Positions 25,986 through 35,639 of a stretch of 64,000 nt of DNA are shown piece by piece. The number at the start of each line of letters is the position of its first letter. Position 1 is the first letter of the stretch. The notes beneath the pieces were generated by a model. It worked only from the letters and a program-made list of their open reading frames with translations, had not been told where the DNA came from and did no database searches. This DNA comes from Cystobacter fuscus (GTDB taxonomy: Bacteria > Myxococcota > Myxococcia > Myxococcales > Myxococcaceae), in contig NZ_CP022098.1 of assembly GCF_002305875.1 (NCBI RefSeq), positions 6,882,001 through 6,946,000 of the forward strand. Reading direction: 5' to 3'. Both the position numbers and the translations under genes were made by a program.

Positions 25986-28922
25986 ATGAGAGTCCGTTGG
26001 AAAGGAAGCGCCCTGCTGGCGCTGTTGATGATGGGTCCGTCCGCGTTCGCCGGCACGGCCACTGTCTATTATTACACACCCTACAAGGCGTGGAGCACGC
26101 CCTACATCCACCATGATGCCAGCGGGAGCTGGACGACGCTACCAGGCACGACCCTGAGCCCGGCCTGCACAGGCTGGGTGGTGGCGACGCTCACCACGGG
26201 GACGGCGAGCACCTTCCAGGCCGTCTTCACCGATGGGCAGAACCACTGGGACAACTACAACAACCAGTCTGGTGCCAATTACAACCTCCCGACCAGCGGC
26301 ACCCATCAGGTCAAGAATGGCCAGCTCCTGGCCAACGCGGGTACCCCCTGCACCACCTCCACCAACAACCAGGCCGAGGTGTATTACTTCACCGGCACGC
26401 GCGGCTGGAGCACCGTCAACATCCATTACGCGCCCACCGGTGGCACCTGGACCACCGCGCCCGGCGTGGCGATGAACGAGACCGCCTGCGCCAACTGGGC
26501 GAAGAAGACCGTCGCCCTGGGCTCCGCCACCGGAATGAAGGCCGCGTTCAACAACGGCACCACCTGGGACAACAACAACAGCTCGGACTACTCCCTGGGA
26601 ACGGGGCTGATCACCGTCAAGGATGGTGTGGTCACCGCCAACGCCGCCTCCCCGTGCGTGACGCTGCCCCCCGACACGAGCGCACCGTCCATTCCCTCGG
26701 GGCTCACCGCCTCGGCCTCCGGCACTCAAATCACGCTGTCGTGGAACGCCTCGACCGATGATCGCGCCGTGACGGGCTACGAGCTGGTGCGCACCGGCGG
26801 CACCCAGGGCACGAAGACCTGGACCACCACGTCCACGAGCTACAGCGACACCGGCCTGAGCGCCCGCACCGCCTACCTCTACACGGTCAAGGCCTTCGAT
26901 GCCGCGGGCAACAAGTCCGCCGCGAGCCTCTCGGCCTCGGCCACCACGGGGGATGCTCCGCCTCCCGCCGCCGCGGGACAGCCGCTGGGGGGAGACATCC
27001 GCGAGGACTCCATCTACTTCGTGCTCACCGCGCGCTTCTACGACGGCGACTCCTCGAACAACCGCGGCGGCAGCATGCACACCCAGTCGGGCAACGCCGC
27101 CAACAACGATCCGATGTTCCGCGGTGACTTCAAGGGCCTCATCCAGAAGCTCGACTACATCAAGGCCCTGGGCTTCTCCGCCGTGTGGATCACCCCGGTG
27201 GTGCTCAACCGCTCCGACTACGACTACCACGGCTACCACGGCTGGGACTTCTACCGGGTCGACCCCCGTCTGGAGTCCTCCGGCGCGAGCTACCAGGATC
27301 TCATCAACGCCGCCCACGCCAAGGGCATCAAGATCATCCAGGACGTGGTCTACAACCACTCCAGCCGCTGGGGCGCCAAGGGGCTGTTCTCGCCCAAGGT
27401 CTACGGCGTGCGTGACAGCCAGTGGAGCTGGTACTACGACGCGCCCGTGTCTGGCTTCACCTATGACGGTCTGACCGTGGAGCCCACCTCCGGCAAGTCC
27501 TATTACAACGGAGATCTGTGGTCGACGGCCGAGCCCACGGGCAATACCTGCCGCAACTGGGGCGTCGCCACGGGCGGCTACAGCAAGGAGGGCTACCGCC
27601 TCTACAACTGCCAGTGGCCCAACCCCACCTCCGGCATGTTCCCGGCGCAGTACTACCACCAGTGCTGGATTGGAAACTGGGAGGGCGAGGACTCGCGCAG
27701 TTGCTGGATCCACGAGGATCTGGCGGACTTCAACACGGAGAGCACGCCCGTGCAGAACTTCCTCATCGACGTGTACAACAAGTACATCGACATGGGCGTG
27801 GATGGCTTCCGCATCGACACCGCGGTCCACATCCCCCGCGTCACCTGGAACCGGCGCCTCTTGCCGGCCGCCCAGCAGCACGCCCAGGACAAGTTCGGCA
27901 CCAAGGGCAAGGACTTCTTCATGTTCGGCGAGGTCGGCTCGTTCGTGAATGACAAGTGGAACCGCGGCTCGCCCAACCACTCCGCGCAATTCTTCACCTG
28001 GAAGGAGCGCCGCACGTACAGCGCCGATGACACCACGGCCGCGCTCGAGCAGTACAACTACGAGCAGACCCAGGGCACGGCCTCGCAGCCCACGTCCACC
28101 AATGCCTTCCTCCAGGGCAATGTCTACCACACGCCGGATCACAGCCAGTTCTCCGGCATGAGCGTGATCGACATGCGCATGCACATGAACTTCGGCGAGG
28201 CCAGCAACGCCTTCTTCAACGGCAAGGACTCGGACGACAGCTACAACGACGCCACCTACAACGTCGTGTATGTCGACTCCCACGACTACGGCCCGAACAA
28301 GTCCAGCACCCGCTACGCCGGAGGCACCGACGCCTGGGCGGAGAACATGAGCCTGATGTGGACCTTCCGCGGCATCCCGACGCTGTATTACGGCTCGGAG
28401 ATCGAGTTCCAGGCCGGCAAGCAAATCGACTGCGGTCCCACGTGCGCCCTGGCCACCACCGGCCGCGCCTACTACGGCGACAACCTCGAGGGCAGCGTCT
28501 CGGCCTCGGACTTCGGTGTGGTGGGCAGCGCCTCGGGCAAGGTCGCCGAGACGCTCGCCAGGCCGCTGGCGAAGCACCTGCAACGCCTGAATCAGATCCG
28601 CCGGCGCATCCCCGCGCTCCAGAAGGGGCAATACTCCACGGACGGCGTCGTGGGCGGCATGGCCTTCAAGCGGCGCTTCACGGACTCGAGCAAGGGCGTG
28701 GACAGCTTCGCGCTGGTGACCATCTCCGGCGGCGCCACCTTCAACGGCATCCCCAACGGCACCTACAAGGACGCCGTCACCGGTGACGTGAAGACGGTGA
28801 CGAGCGGCACGCTGACCGCCAGCGTCTCCGGCAAGGGCAACCTGCGGGTGTACGTGCTCGACCTCGCGGGCAACCCGGCGCCGGGCAAGGTGGGCGTGGA
28901 CGGCCCCTACCTCAAGCCCTGA
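25986..28922 (+). CDS. Secreted GH13 alpha-amylase with two CBM25-like domains and FnIII
   Basis: 978 residues, signal peptide ALLALLMMGPSAFAG. Two starch-binding domains follow (TVYYYTPYKAWSTPYIHH..; EVYYFTGTRGWSTVNIHY..), each with the CBM25-type aromatic pattern. A fibronectin III domain follows (PSIPSGLTASASGTQITLSW). The GH13 barrel starts near residue 335: region I DVVYNHSS, region II GFRIDTAVH with the nucleophile Asp, region III MFGEVGS with the acid/base Glu, and region IV VYVDSHDYG with the transition-state Asp. It should hydrolyse alpha-1,4 glucan outside the cell. The gene is intact, with no neighbours in the same pathway. Confidence 0.94.
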   Translation: MRVRWKGSALLALLMMGPSAFAGTATVYYYTPYKAWSTPYIHHDASGSWTTLPGTTLSPACTGWVVATLTTGTASTFQAVFTDGQNHWDNYNNQSGANYNLPTSGTHQVKNGQLLANAGTPCTTSTNNQAEVYYFTGTRGWSTVNIHYAPTGGTWTTAPGVAMNETACANWAKKTVALGSATGMKAAFNNGTTWDNNNSSDYSLGTGLITVKDGVVTANAASPCVTLPPDTSAPSIPSGLTASASGTQITLSWNASTDDRAVTGYELVRTGGTQGTKTWTTTSTSYSDTGLSARTAYLYTVKAFDAAGNKSAASLSASATTGDAPPPAAAGQPLGGDIREDSIYFVLTARFYDGDSSNNRGGSMHTQSGNAANNDPMFRGDFKGLIQKLDYIKALGFSAVWITPVVLNRSDYDYHGYHGWDFYRVDPRLESSGASYQDLINAAHAKGIKIIQDVVYNHSSRWGAKGLFSPKVYGVRDSQWSWYYDAPVSGFTYDGLTVEPTSGKSYYNGDLWSTAEPTGNTCRNWGVATGGYSKEGYRLYNCQWPNPTSGMFPAQYYHQCWIGNWEGEDSRSCWIHEDLADFNTESTPVQNFLIDVYNKYIDMGVDGFRIDTAVHIPRVTWNRRLLPAAQQHAQDKFGTKGKDFFMFGEVGSFVNDKWNRGSPNHSAQFFTWKERRTYSADDTTAALEQYNYEQTQGTASQPTSTNAFLQGNVYHTPDHSQFSGMSVIDMRMHMNFGEASNAFFNGKDSDDSYNDATYNVVYVDSHDYGPNKSSTRYAGGTDAWAENMSLMWTFRGIPTLYYGSEIEFQAGKQIDCGPTCALATTGRAYYGDNLEGSVSASDFGVVGSASGKVAETLARPLAKHLQRLNQIRRRIPALQKGQYSTDGVVGGMAFKRRFTDSSKGVDSFALVTISGGATFNGIPNGTYKDAVTGDVKTVTSGTLTASVSGKGNLRVYVLDLAGNPAPGKVGVDGPYLKP

Positions 28923-28941
28923 GCCGGGGGCAGCCAGGTGT

Positions 28942-30444
28942 TCAGCGCGAAGGCAGCATCACCATCGCCTCGGCGAAGCGCTCGAACACCTGGCCCGCCG
29001 TGTAGGCCGGCTGCTCGTCGAGGTTGCTCAGCAGGAGCGCGAAGACGACACGGGGGTGCTCGGCGTCGTGAGGGCGCTCGGCGAGCCCCACGTAGGCCTT
29101 CTGCCCCGAGAGCGTCCCCGTCTTGGCGCGGATGAGGCCCCGGAGCTCCGGCGGGAAGGCACTGTTCGCGAGCGTGCCATCCACGCCGGCAATGGGCAGG
29201 CTGTCCACCAGCGCGCTCGCGGACGGCTCCTGGAGGCTGGTGGCGAGCACCCCCACCATCCCCCGCGCGGTGGCCAGGTTGTAGCGGGACAAGCCACTGC
29301 CATCCACGGACCGCAACAGTCGCGGCGGGATGCCCCGGCGCGCGAGCTCCTTCTCCATGGCCTCGCGCAGCGCGGCGTAGCTCTCGTTGCCCGTGCGCTC
29401 GCGGGCGAAGCGCAAGGCGAGCCGCTCGGCGTAGAGGTTGAGGGATTCCTTGTTCGTCACCTTCACGAGCTCGGCGAGCGAGGGACTGACGAAGTCCAGC
29501 AACGACTCGCGTCGCAGGAGCGCGGGCGGGGTGGCCTGCCCCGACGCCTCCGGCACGCGCCAGATGCCCCGCGCGCGCAGGGCCTCTTCCAGACAGGCGG
29601 TGAACAGCGCCTGGGGCTCGTCCACGGACACGCGTAGGGACGCCTGGCTCGGGCACTGTCCTCCCGGCGCGCGCCAGACGCAGCGCGTGCGTCCCGTCCC
29701 TCGCTCGCGCACGCACCCCACCCCGGCCCGCTGGGCGCCCGGGTCGGTGTACACCACGGTCGAGGACGCATCGATGGGCGGGGTGTAGCGCACCTCCAGG
29801 GGCCGCCGCAGGGGCGAGGCACAGTCCTGGCCCTCGGGGCGCGTGAGCGTGAGGTCCACCACGTTCTCCCGGAACACGAAGGCGGTGGGCGCCGCGCTGT
29901 AGGCGGAGGCCGCGTCGTCCCAGGCCCAGCCCGGACCATAGAGATCGTACGGCCCCGGGTTGGTCTGGCTCACCTGGACCGACCCGTGCCACTGCCGGAT
30001 GCCCCGGGCCAGCAGCGCGTCGGCGAGCCGCTCACAGGCCAGGGCCGTCTCGGGAAAGCGCCACGAGCCCAGGGAGGGATCTCCGGACGCCTCCACCACG
30101 AGATCTCCGAGGAAGAGGTTGCCAAGCTGCGCGCCTTCCAACCACACGGGCGTGTGGAAGCGGAAGTCCGGACCGAACGCGGACAGGGCGGCCGAGGTGG
30201 ACACCACCTTCATGGTGGACGCGGGGAGCGAGCGGGCGTGCTCGCGCCGGGCGTAGAGCGGCGTGCCCGTGGCCGCGTCCACCACGAGGACGCCCACGCC
30301 GGTGCCCTCGCGCTCGACGGACTCGAAGAGCGCGTCCGCCACGGCGCTCAGGGTCGGGGCGGGAGGACGGAGCGGGGGCGAGGAGATACAGGCGGGTAGC
30401 GCGAGGACGGCGAGCAGGAGGCTCGCGAACGGGGGACGGCGCAT
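28942..30444 (-). CDS. dacB: D-alanyl-D-alanine carboxypeptidase/endopeptidase, PBP4 family
   Basis: 500 residues from ATG 30444; lipoprotein-like signal LLLAVLALPACISS. The peptidase S13 family trims or cleaves peptidoglycan crosslinks in the periplasm. Active-site motifs are SLPASTMKVVS (SxxK), ESLN (SxN, residues near 360) and RAKTGTLSG (KTG), with the large insertion domain typical of PBP4 between the first two. The stop is 20 bases from the amylase stop; the genes converge. Confidence 0.92.
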   Translation of the reverse strand: MRRPPFASLLLAVLALPACISSPPLRPPAPTLSAVADALFESVEREGTGVGVLVVDAATGTPLYARREHARSLPASTMKVVSTSAALSAFGPDFRFHTPVWLEGAQLGNLFLGDLVVEASGDPSLGSWRFPETALACERLADALLARGIRQWHGSVQVSQTNPGPYDLYGPGWAWDDAASAYSAAPTAFVFRENVVDLTLTRPEGQDCASPLRRPLEVRYTPPIDASSTVVYTDPGAQRAGVGCVRERGTGRTRCVWRAPGGQCPSQASLRVSVDEPQALFTACLEEALRARGIWRVPEASGQATPPALLRRESLLDFVSPSLAELVKVTNKESLNLYAERLALRFARERTGNESYAALREAMEKELARRGIPPRLLRSVDGSGLSRYNLATARGMVGVLATSLQEPSASALVDSLPIAGVDGTLANSAFPPELRGLIRAKTGTLSGQKAYVGLAERPHDAEHPRVVFALLLSNLDEQPAYTAGQVFERFAEAMVMLPSR

Positions 30445-30556
30445 GGAAGCACCGTACGTCCCGGCCCTCCGGCCGTCCAGGAGCGAACGCACGAAGGGCT
30501 CCGCGCGGAACATCCCCCGGGACGAGACGTGTCCCGGCGCACTACCCTTGTCGGCC

Positions 30557-31942
30557 ATGACCACCCTGAGTGTCGACAATCCCTACACGGGCGATGTCGC
30601 CTGTACCGTTCCCCTCGCGGACGAGGCCACCGTGAACACCGTGCTCGATCAGGCCCGAGCCGCCGCCCGGGCGGCGCGAGCCACCTCGCTCGCCCAGCGC
30701 AAGGACTGGTGCGAGCGCATGGTCGCCGCCATGGAGGCGAAGGCGGACGCCATCGCCACGGACATCTCCCGGATGATGGGCAAGCCGCTCGCCCAGGCAC
30801 GGGGAGAGATCCGCGGCATGGCCGAGCGCGCCCGGTACATGATCTCCATCGCGGACACGGCACTGGCGGACGTCGTGCTGCCGCCCAAGGCGGGCTTCGA
30901 GCGCCGGATCGTCAAGGAGCCGCTGGGCGTGGTGGTGGATCTTCCCGCGTGGAACTACCCGCTGCTCACCGCGGTGAACGTGGTGGTGCCGGCGGTGCTG
31001 GCGGGCAACGCGGTGGTGGTGAAGCACTCGCCGCGCTCGCCCCTGTGCGGGGAGCACTTCGCCCGGGCCTTCTCCGAGGCGGGAGCGCCCCCGCACCTCG
31101 TCCAGGCGATGCACTGCGACCACCCCACCAGCGAGCGCGTGGTGGGCGACGCGCGGGTGGACCACGTGGTGTTCACCGGCTCGGTGTACGGAGGACAGCG
31201 GCTCACGGTGGCGGGCGCCGCGCGCTTCCGGCACATGGGGCTGGAGCTGGGCGGGAACGATCCCGCGTACGTGGCACCGGACTGTGACTTCGACAAGACG
31301 GTGGAGAACGTGGTGGACGGCGCCATCTACAACGCGGGCCAGAGCTGCTGCGCGGTGGAGCGCGTCTACGTGCACCGCTCGATCTACAAGCGCTTCACCG
31401 AGGCGTGCGAGGCGCTGGTGCGCGGGTACGTGCTCGGCGATCCGATGAGTGACAAGACGACGCTGGGCCCCATCGCGCAGCCCAACCACCCGCTGGAGCT
31501 GGAGCAGCTCGTGGAGGACGCCCGCGGCAAGGGGGCCCGGGTGGTGGTGGGAGGCAAGCGGACCCAGGTGGAGGGCAAGGGCCGCTTCTTCGAGGCCACG
31601 CTCCTCACGGAGCTGGACGACTCCATGCAGTTGATGCGGCAGGAGTCCTTCGGGCCGCTGCTGCCCATCGCGCCGGTGGACTCGGACGAGGAAGCGCTCG
31701 CGCGGATGAACAAGTCGGATCTGGGCCTGACGGCGAGCGTCTGGACGAAGGATCGGGAGCGCGCCGCGCGCTTCGCCACCCAGCTCGAGTTCGGCACCGT
31801 CTACATGAACCGGTGTGACTCGGTGGATCCGGCGCTGCCATGGATTGGCGTGAAGAACTCGGGCCGTGGACACAGCCTGAGCGCGCTGGGCTTCGATCAG
31901 CTCACCCGGCCCAAGTCCATCCACTTCCGGTTGTCGTTCTAG
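30557..31942 (+). CDS. NAD(P)-dependent aldehyde dehydrogenase
   Basis: 461 residues. Oxidises an aldehyde to the acid. PAWNYPLLTAVNVVVPAVLAGNAVVVKHSP is the cofactor loop, MGLELGGNDPAYV holds the general-base Glu, NAGQSCCAVERVYV the catalytic Cys, and ESFGPLLPI the conserved GP motif. The N-terminus is short, as in succinate-semialdehyde-type enzymes of about 460 residues. Substrate unknown. It diverges from the PBP4 gene, about 110 bases between starts. Confidence 0.92.
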   Translation: MTTLSVDNPYTGDVACTVPLADEATVNTVLDQARAAARAARATSLAQRKDWCERMVAAMEAKADAIATDISRMMGKPLAQARGEIRGMAERARYMISIADTALADVVLPPKAGFERRIVKEPLGVVVDLPAWNYPLLTAVNVVVPAVLAGNAVVVKHSPRSPLCGEHFARAFSEAGAPPHLVQAMHCDHPTSERVVGDARVDHVVFTGSVYGGQRLTVAGAARFRHMGLELGGNDPAYVAPDCDFDKTVENVVDGAIYNAGQSCCAVERVYVHRSIYKRFTEACEALVRGYVLGDPMSDKTTLGPIAQPNHPLELEQLVEDARGKGARVVVGGKRTQVEGKGRFFEATLLTELDDSMQLMRQESFGPLLPIAPVDSDEEALARMNKSDLGLTASVWTKDRERAARFATQLEFGTVYMNRCDSVDPALPWIGVKNSGRGHSLSALGFDQLTRPKSIHFRLSF

Positions 31943-32135
31943 AACTGAAGGGCGGGCACGCCTGTCCGCGAGTGGGCGGCTTCAATCCGCCCCTCTGCCC
32001 GCCACGGCTGAGAACTCCAACCACGGGACATGGTCACCGCCAACGCTGTCATGCCCGGGGTTCCCGGGGGAAGCTGGGGACCCCCGCTCCAGCAGGGCCG
32101 CATCACCGGCCCTTCTCCTTCCACGTCGGAGTGCC

Positions 32136-32615
32136 ATGACCTCTCCCCTCTTCATCCGTGAGGCCCTCCCAGAGGACGCCGCGGCCGTGTGGGCCGTGCA
32201 ACAGGCGGCCTTCCTGCCACTCGCGCCGCGCTTGCCTTCCCGCCCCACCGCACTGAGGGAGGACGAGGCGTACTGGCGCCAGCACCTGGAACGTGTCCCT
32301 CGCCGGACCGTGGTGGTGCACGTGGACGGCGAACTGGTGGCCGCGGGGCGTGTGGACGGTGCAATGCCCCAGGGCGAATTGAAGCGCATCGCCGTGCACC
32401 CCTCCTGGCAGTCCCGGGGCGTCGGGCGTCGACTGGTGGAGGCCCTCGAGGCCCACGCCCGGGAACTCGGATTCGTCCGCCTTCGCGCGGGCACCCGGAA
32501 GCGGCTGCCCGACAACCAGGCCTTCTACGAGCGCCTGGGGTATCGGGTCGTCGCGCTCGAGCCCTATCCCCCCGGCATCGACGATCACACCGTCTGGATG
32601 GAAAAAGACCTCTGA
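32136..32615 (+). CDS. GNAT-family N-acetyltransferase
   Basis: 159 residues. FIREALPEDAAAVWAVQQAAF at the N-terminus; the acetyl-CoA motif A is ELKRIAVHPSWQSRGVGRRL with the Q/RxxGxG/A loop, then NQAFYERLGYRVV. The substrate cannot be predicted. It ends 79 bases before the ECF sigma gene. Confidence 0.88.
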   Translation: MTSPLFIREALPEDAAAVWAVQQAAFLPLAPRLPSRPTALREDEAYWRQHLERVPRRTVVVHVDGELVAAGRVDGAMPQGELKRIAVHPSWQSRGVGRRLVEALEAHARELGFVRLRAGTRKRLPDNQAFYERLGYRVVALEPYPPGIDDHTVWMEKDL

Positions 32616-32625
32616 GCATCCACCC

Positions 32626-32655
32626 CGGTTCCCATTTTCCGGCTCCTGAGCGGTC
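32626..32655 (+). promoter_or_regulatory. Candidate ECF-type promoter upstream of the sigma-factor operon
   Basis: CGGTTCCCATTTTC (32626-32639), then CGGTC beginning exactly 25 bases after its first base, 39 bases before the sigma-factor start. The same 14-mer and the same 25-base offset occur at 35551-35580. The paired spacing suggests a bipartite promoter read by this ECF factor. Confidence 0.55.
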
Positions 32656-32693
32656 TATTTCCTGGAGGAGCGCGCCTTCGGGCGCCGAGCGGC

Positions 32694-33197
32694 ATGGATG
32701 ACATGTGGTTGGGACGGCTCTACGAGCAATACGGCTACCTGGTACACCGGCGCTGCCTCCAGTTGGTGCACCGCCCGGAGGACGCGGAGGACGCCCTGCA
32801 GGAGACCTTCCTGCGGGTGCGCCGCTATGGCCCGCCCCGGAAGGACGGCTCCCTGCTGGCGTGGCTCTACACCGTCGCCACGCGCTGCTGCTTCGACTTG
32901 ATGGAGCGGCGCGGGCGCGAGCCCGTGGCCGAGCAGGCCCAGCTCGCCACCCTGGAGACCCAGGCCCAGGGCTCGCCCGACGACGCCGACCATCGCGCGC
33001 TGCTGGGCGTGGCGCTGCGGCAGCTCGATGGCAAGACGCGCGCCATCGGCGTGCTGCACTTCCTGGACGGCTACACCCAGGAGGAGGTCGCCGAGCGGAC
33101 GGGCTACTCGCGCCGCACGGTGGGCAAGAAGCTCAAGCTGTTCGAGGAACGCCTCCGCCAGCTCTGGCGGGCACACCCCAACGAGGAGAGCCGATGA
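32694..33197 (+). CDS. ECF RNA polymerase sigma factor
   Basis: 167 residues. Region 2 reads YEQYGYLVHRRCLQLVHRPEDAEDALQETFLRV (promoter melting and -10 recognition), followed by a short linker. Region 4 is DGYTQEEVAERTGYSRRTVGKKLKLFEERLRQL (-35 helix-turn-helix). Its stop overlaps the anti-sigma start (ATGA), so translation is coupled. A shared upstream motif suggests autoregulation. Confidence 0.93.
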   Translation: MDDMWLGRLYEQYGYLVHRRCLQLVHRPEDAEDALQETFLRVRRYGPPRKDGSLLAWLYTVATRCCFDLMERRGREPVAEQAQLATLETQAQGSPDDADHRALLGVALRQLDGKTRAIGVLHFLDGYTQEEVAERTGYSRRTVGKKLKLFEERLRQLWRAHPNEESR

Positions 33198-33949
33198 CTC
33201 CGCCCCTTGCCCCTTCTCCCCGAGGCCCCGAGTGCCCGCCCGCGGTGGTGCTCGAGGCCCTGAGTGCCGGTGAGCCGGTACCCGCGGCTTCCCGCTCCCA
33301 CGTGGAGGGCTGTCCCTCATGTGGCGGCCAACTCGCGGCCCTCACCGCGGGCCGTGACGCCTTCCTGCGAGCACGCCCCCCGGAGCGCTTCCTGCGCCAG
33401 CTCGAGCGCCGCGCGGCGGCCCGACCCGCCCCGGGCTCCTGGCGCCGTCCGTGGCTCGTGCTGGCCGCGTGCGTGCCGATGCTCGTGGGCGTGCTCCTCG
33501 TGCCGCGCCTCCTCCCGCGAGAGGAGGGCCCGCGTTACAAGGGCAACGAGTTCAGGGTAGTGGCTGCACGCGCGGGAGGAACGCCCACGTTGCTCGGGCC
33601 GGACAGTCCGGTGCGTGCCGGGGATGCCCTGCGCTTCGCCTACGAAGCGCCCGAGGCCGGCCACCTGCTGGTGCTCGAGCTCGATGGCCGCGGCCTGGCG
33701 AGCGTCTTCCATCCCTTCGGAGGCGGTGCCTCGGTGCCCGTGGCGGCGCTGCAACGGGACTTCCTTCCGGGCAGCGTGGTGCTCGATGACGCACCCGGCC
33801 CGGAGTGGCTCTTCGCCGTCTTCTCTCCCCGGCCGCTGGAGGCCGCGCCCCTGCTCGCCCAGCTCCGCGCACAGGCCGGACGCGTGGAGCCGGCGCTCTC
33901 CTGCCCGGACTGCCGCGTGAGCGCGCTCCGCCTCCAGAAACCGAAATGA
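33194..33949 (+). CDS. Anti-sigma factor, membrane-anchored
   Basis: 251 residues. HVEGCPSCGG near residue 40 is the zinc-type HxxxCxxC of anti-sigma domains. One membrane segment (WLVLAACVPMLVGVLLVPRLL) follows near residue 85-105. The extracytoplasmic part (VRAGDALRFAYEAPEAGHLL..GLASVFHPFGG) resembles DUF4384-type sensor domains. It probably holds the ECF factor inactive until an envelope signal. It overlaps both neighbours by ATGA. Confidence 0.87.
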   Translation: MTPPLAPSPRGPECPPAVVLEALSAGEPVPAASRSHVEGCPSCGGQLAALTAGRDAFLRARPPERFLRQLERRAAARPAPGSWRRPWLVLAACVPMLVGVLLVPRLLPREEGPRYKGNEFRVVAARAGGTPTLLGPDSPVRAGDALRFAYEAPEAGHLLVLELDGRGLASVFHPFGGGASVPVAALQRDFLPGSVVLDDAPGPEWLFAVFSPRPLEAAPLLAQLRAQAGRVEPALSCPDCRVSALRLQKPK

Positions 33950-35532
33950 TGAGACCCGCCCTGCCCTCGTGTTTCCTCTTCCTGCCGGTGGCGCTGCTGC
34001 TCCTGTTCCCGGCCCACGCCCCGGCCGAGACGGTGCGCCTGCTGGTCTCCATCGGCGCCAACGTGGGCGCTCCGGAGGACGCGGTGCTCCGCTTCGCGGA
34101 CGATGACGCGGAGCGTGTCCGGAGGCTGTTCGTCGAGCTGGGCGGGGTGCGCGCGGACCGCGCCTACCTCCTCGTGGATCCGACGGCCACGGCCGTGCGC
34201 CAGCGGCTGGCGGAGGTGGCGGGCCGCATCGCCGAACTCCGCTCCGCCGGCAACGACGTGATCCTGGTGATCTACGTCTCCTCGCATGCCCGGGCCGGCG
34301 TGCTGCACCTGACCGGCACCGGGCTGCCCCTCGCCGAGTTGCGCGACACCACCCAGCAGCTCGGCGCGCGGCTGGCCGTGATCATCGTGGACGCGTGCGA
34401 GAGTGGCACCCTGGCGCAGCGCAAGGGGGGCAGCGCCGCGCCCGCCTATGACGTATCGCTCGAGCGGCTGCCCCTGCGAGGCCAGGTCCTCATCTCCTCG
34501 AGCGGGCCGGGAGAGAGCTCCGAGGAGTGGGATGCCCTCGAGGGCTCGCTCTTCACCCACCACCTGCTCACCGGCCTGCGCGGAGACGCGGACGCGGAGG
34601 GGGATGGGAGGGTGTCGCTCTCCGAGGCCTACGCCTATGCCTACCGGCGCACGGTGGCGGGCTCCAGCAGCGCGGGACAACATCCGGCCTACTCCTGGGA
34701 TTTGTCGGGCACGGGCGAGTTCATCCTCACCGAGCCAGAGGTCGCGCGCAGCGCGCTCGTGTTCCCGGCCCCGAGCTCCGGGCGCTTCGTGGTGGCGAGT
34801 CAGCCCCGCTCGGACGTGGTGGCCGAGGTGGACAAACAGCCCGGGCGGCCACTGCGGCTCGCGGTTCCCCCGGGCCGCTACCTGGTGCGCAAGCGGGCCG
34901 GGGCGAGCACGGGCCTGCTGGAGGTGGAGCTGCCCTATGGCGGCGAGCGCCCGGTGCTGGAGGAGAAGCTCGTCTGGCGCCGCTTCACCGAGGTGGCGTT
35001 GAAGGGGGGCTACGTGGCGCTGCGCAACTCCGCGCTGCTGGGCCTGGCGAGGCTGGAGAGCGCGCCCGTGCCGGGCTCGGGTCACCGGCTCGCGGGGGGG
35101 CTCGGCTACCGCCACACCTGGGGCTCGTGGTGGGCCCTGGGAACACTCTCCGCCACCGGCGCTTCCTACCGGGGCGTGGCGCTCGACATCACCGAGCGCG
35201 CGCTCGGTCTGGGCGTGGCCGCGGGCTACCGTTGGCTGGAGTGGGCGCTCGTGCCGCACCTGGGCCTCTCGGTGGAGCTCACCGGGATACAGCAGACAAT
35301 GCGCCGCGATGCCGAGGAGGAAATCCAGGACAACTTCGGCGCGCCTCCGCTCGCGCCGCGCCATGCGCTCGGGGTGGCCGTGGGGCCCGTGGCCGGAGTG
35401 GAGATTCCCCTGTGGAGCCACGCCTTCGTGCTCGTGCAGGGCCAGCTCCTGCTGCGCCAGCTGCCCTCGGAGCAGCGGCCCTCCGTGCGCCCCGCGGGAG
35501 TCGTCTCCGCGGGAGCCGGCTGGCGATTCTGA
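33946..35532 (+). CDS. Secreted caspase-family peptidase fused to a beta-barrel-like domain
   Basis: 528 residues. Signal peptide LPVALLLLFPAHAPAE. Residues ~28-260 are a C14 caspase fold: VRLLVSIGANVG, LRFADDDAERVRRLF, catalytic His in VIYVSSHARAG and catalytic Cys in VIIVDACESGTLA. After a linker the last ~170 residues are Gly/Trp/Tyr-rich alternating strands (LGYRHTWGSWWALGTLSATG..GWRF) ending in Phe, as in outer-membrane barrels. ATGA overlap with the anti-sigma gene makes a three-gene operon. Role inferred as an envelope-stress-linked protease or receptor. Confidence 0.82.
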   Translation: MMRPALPSCFLFLPVALLLLFPAHAPAETVRLLVSIGANVGAPEDAVLRFADDDAERVRRLFVELGGVRADRAYLLVDPTATAVRQRLAEVAGRIAELRSAGNDVILVIYVSSHARAGVLHLTGTGLPLAELRDTTQQLGARLAVIIVDACESGTLAQRKGGSAAPAYDVSLERLPLRGQVLISSSGPGESSEEWDALEGSLFTHHLLTGLRGDADAEGDGRVSLSEAYAYAYRRTVAGSSSAGQHPAYSWDLSGTGEFILTEPEVARSALVFPAPSSGRFVVASQPRSDVVAEVDKQPGRPLRLAVPPGRYLVRKRAGASTGLLEVELPYGGERPVLEEKLVWRRFTEVALKGGYVALRNSALLGLARLESAPVPGSGHRLAGGLGYRHTWGSWWALGTLSATGASYRGVALDITERALGLGVAAGYRWLEWALVPHLGLSVELTGIQQTMRRDAEEEIQDNFGAPPLAPRHALGVAVGPVAGVEIPLWSHAFVLVQGQLLLRQLPSEQRPSVRPAGVVSAGAGWRF

Positions 35533-35550
35533 AAATGAAAGGGAAAAGGG

Positions 35551-35580
35551 CGGTTCCCATTTTCGGCGGCCCGCCCGGTT
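35551..35580 (+). promoter_or_regulatory. Second copy of the candidate ECF promoter
   Basis: CGGTTCCCATTTTC at 35551-35564 and CGGTT at 35576, 25 bases on, 60 bases before the lipoprotein start. It matches 32626-32655 in sequence and spacing, so the two lipoproteins downstream are predicted members of the ECF regulon. Confidence 0.55.
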
Positions 35581-35639
35581 CCTCCAGAAAGAGTGCCCCA
35601 CCGCCGGGGCCTCCCCCTCGAAACACCCTGGAGGACACC

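Noticed and set aside
26139-28631. 830-codon minus-strand frame opposite the amylase
   Set aside because: The plus strand has an unbroken, fully motif-bearing GH13 enzyme; the antisense frame is low-complexity Val/Gly/Ala/Arg.
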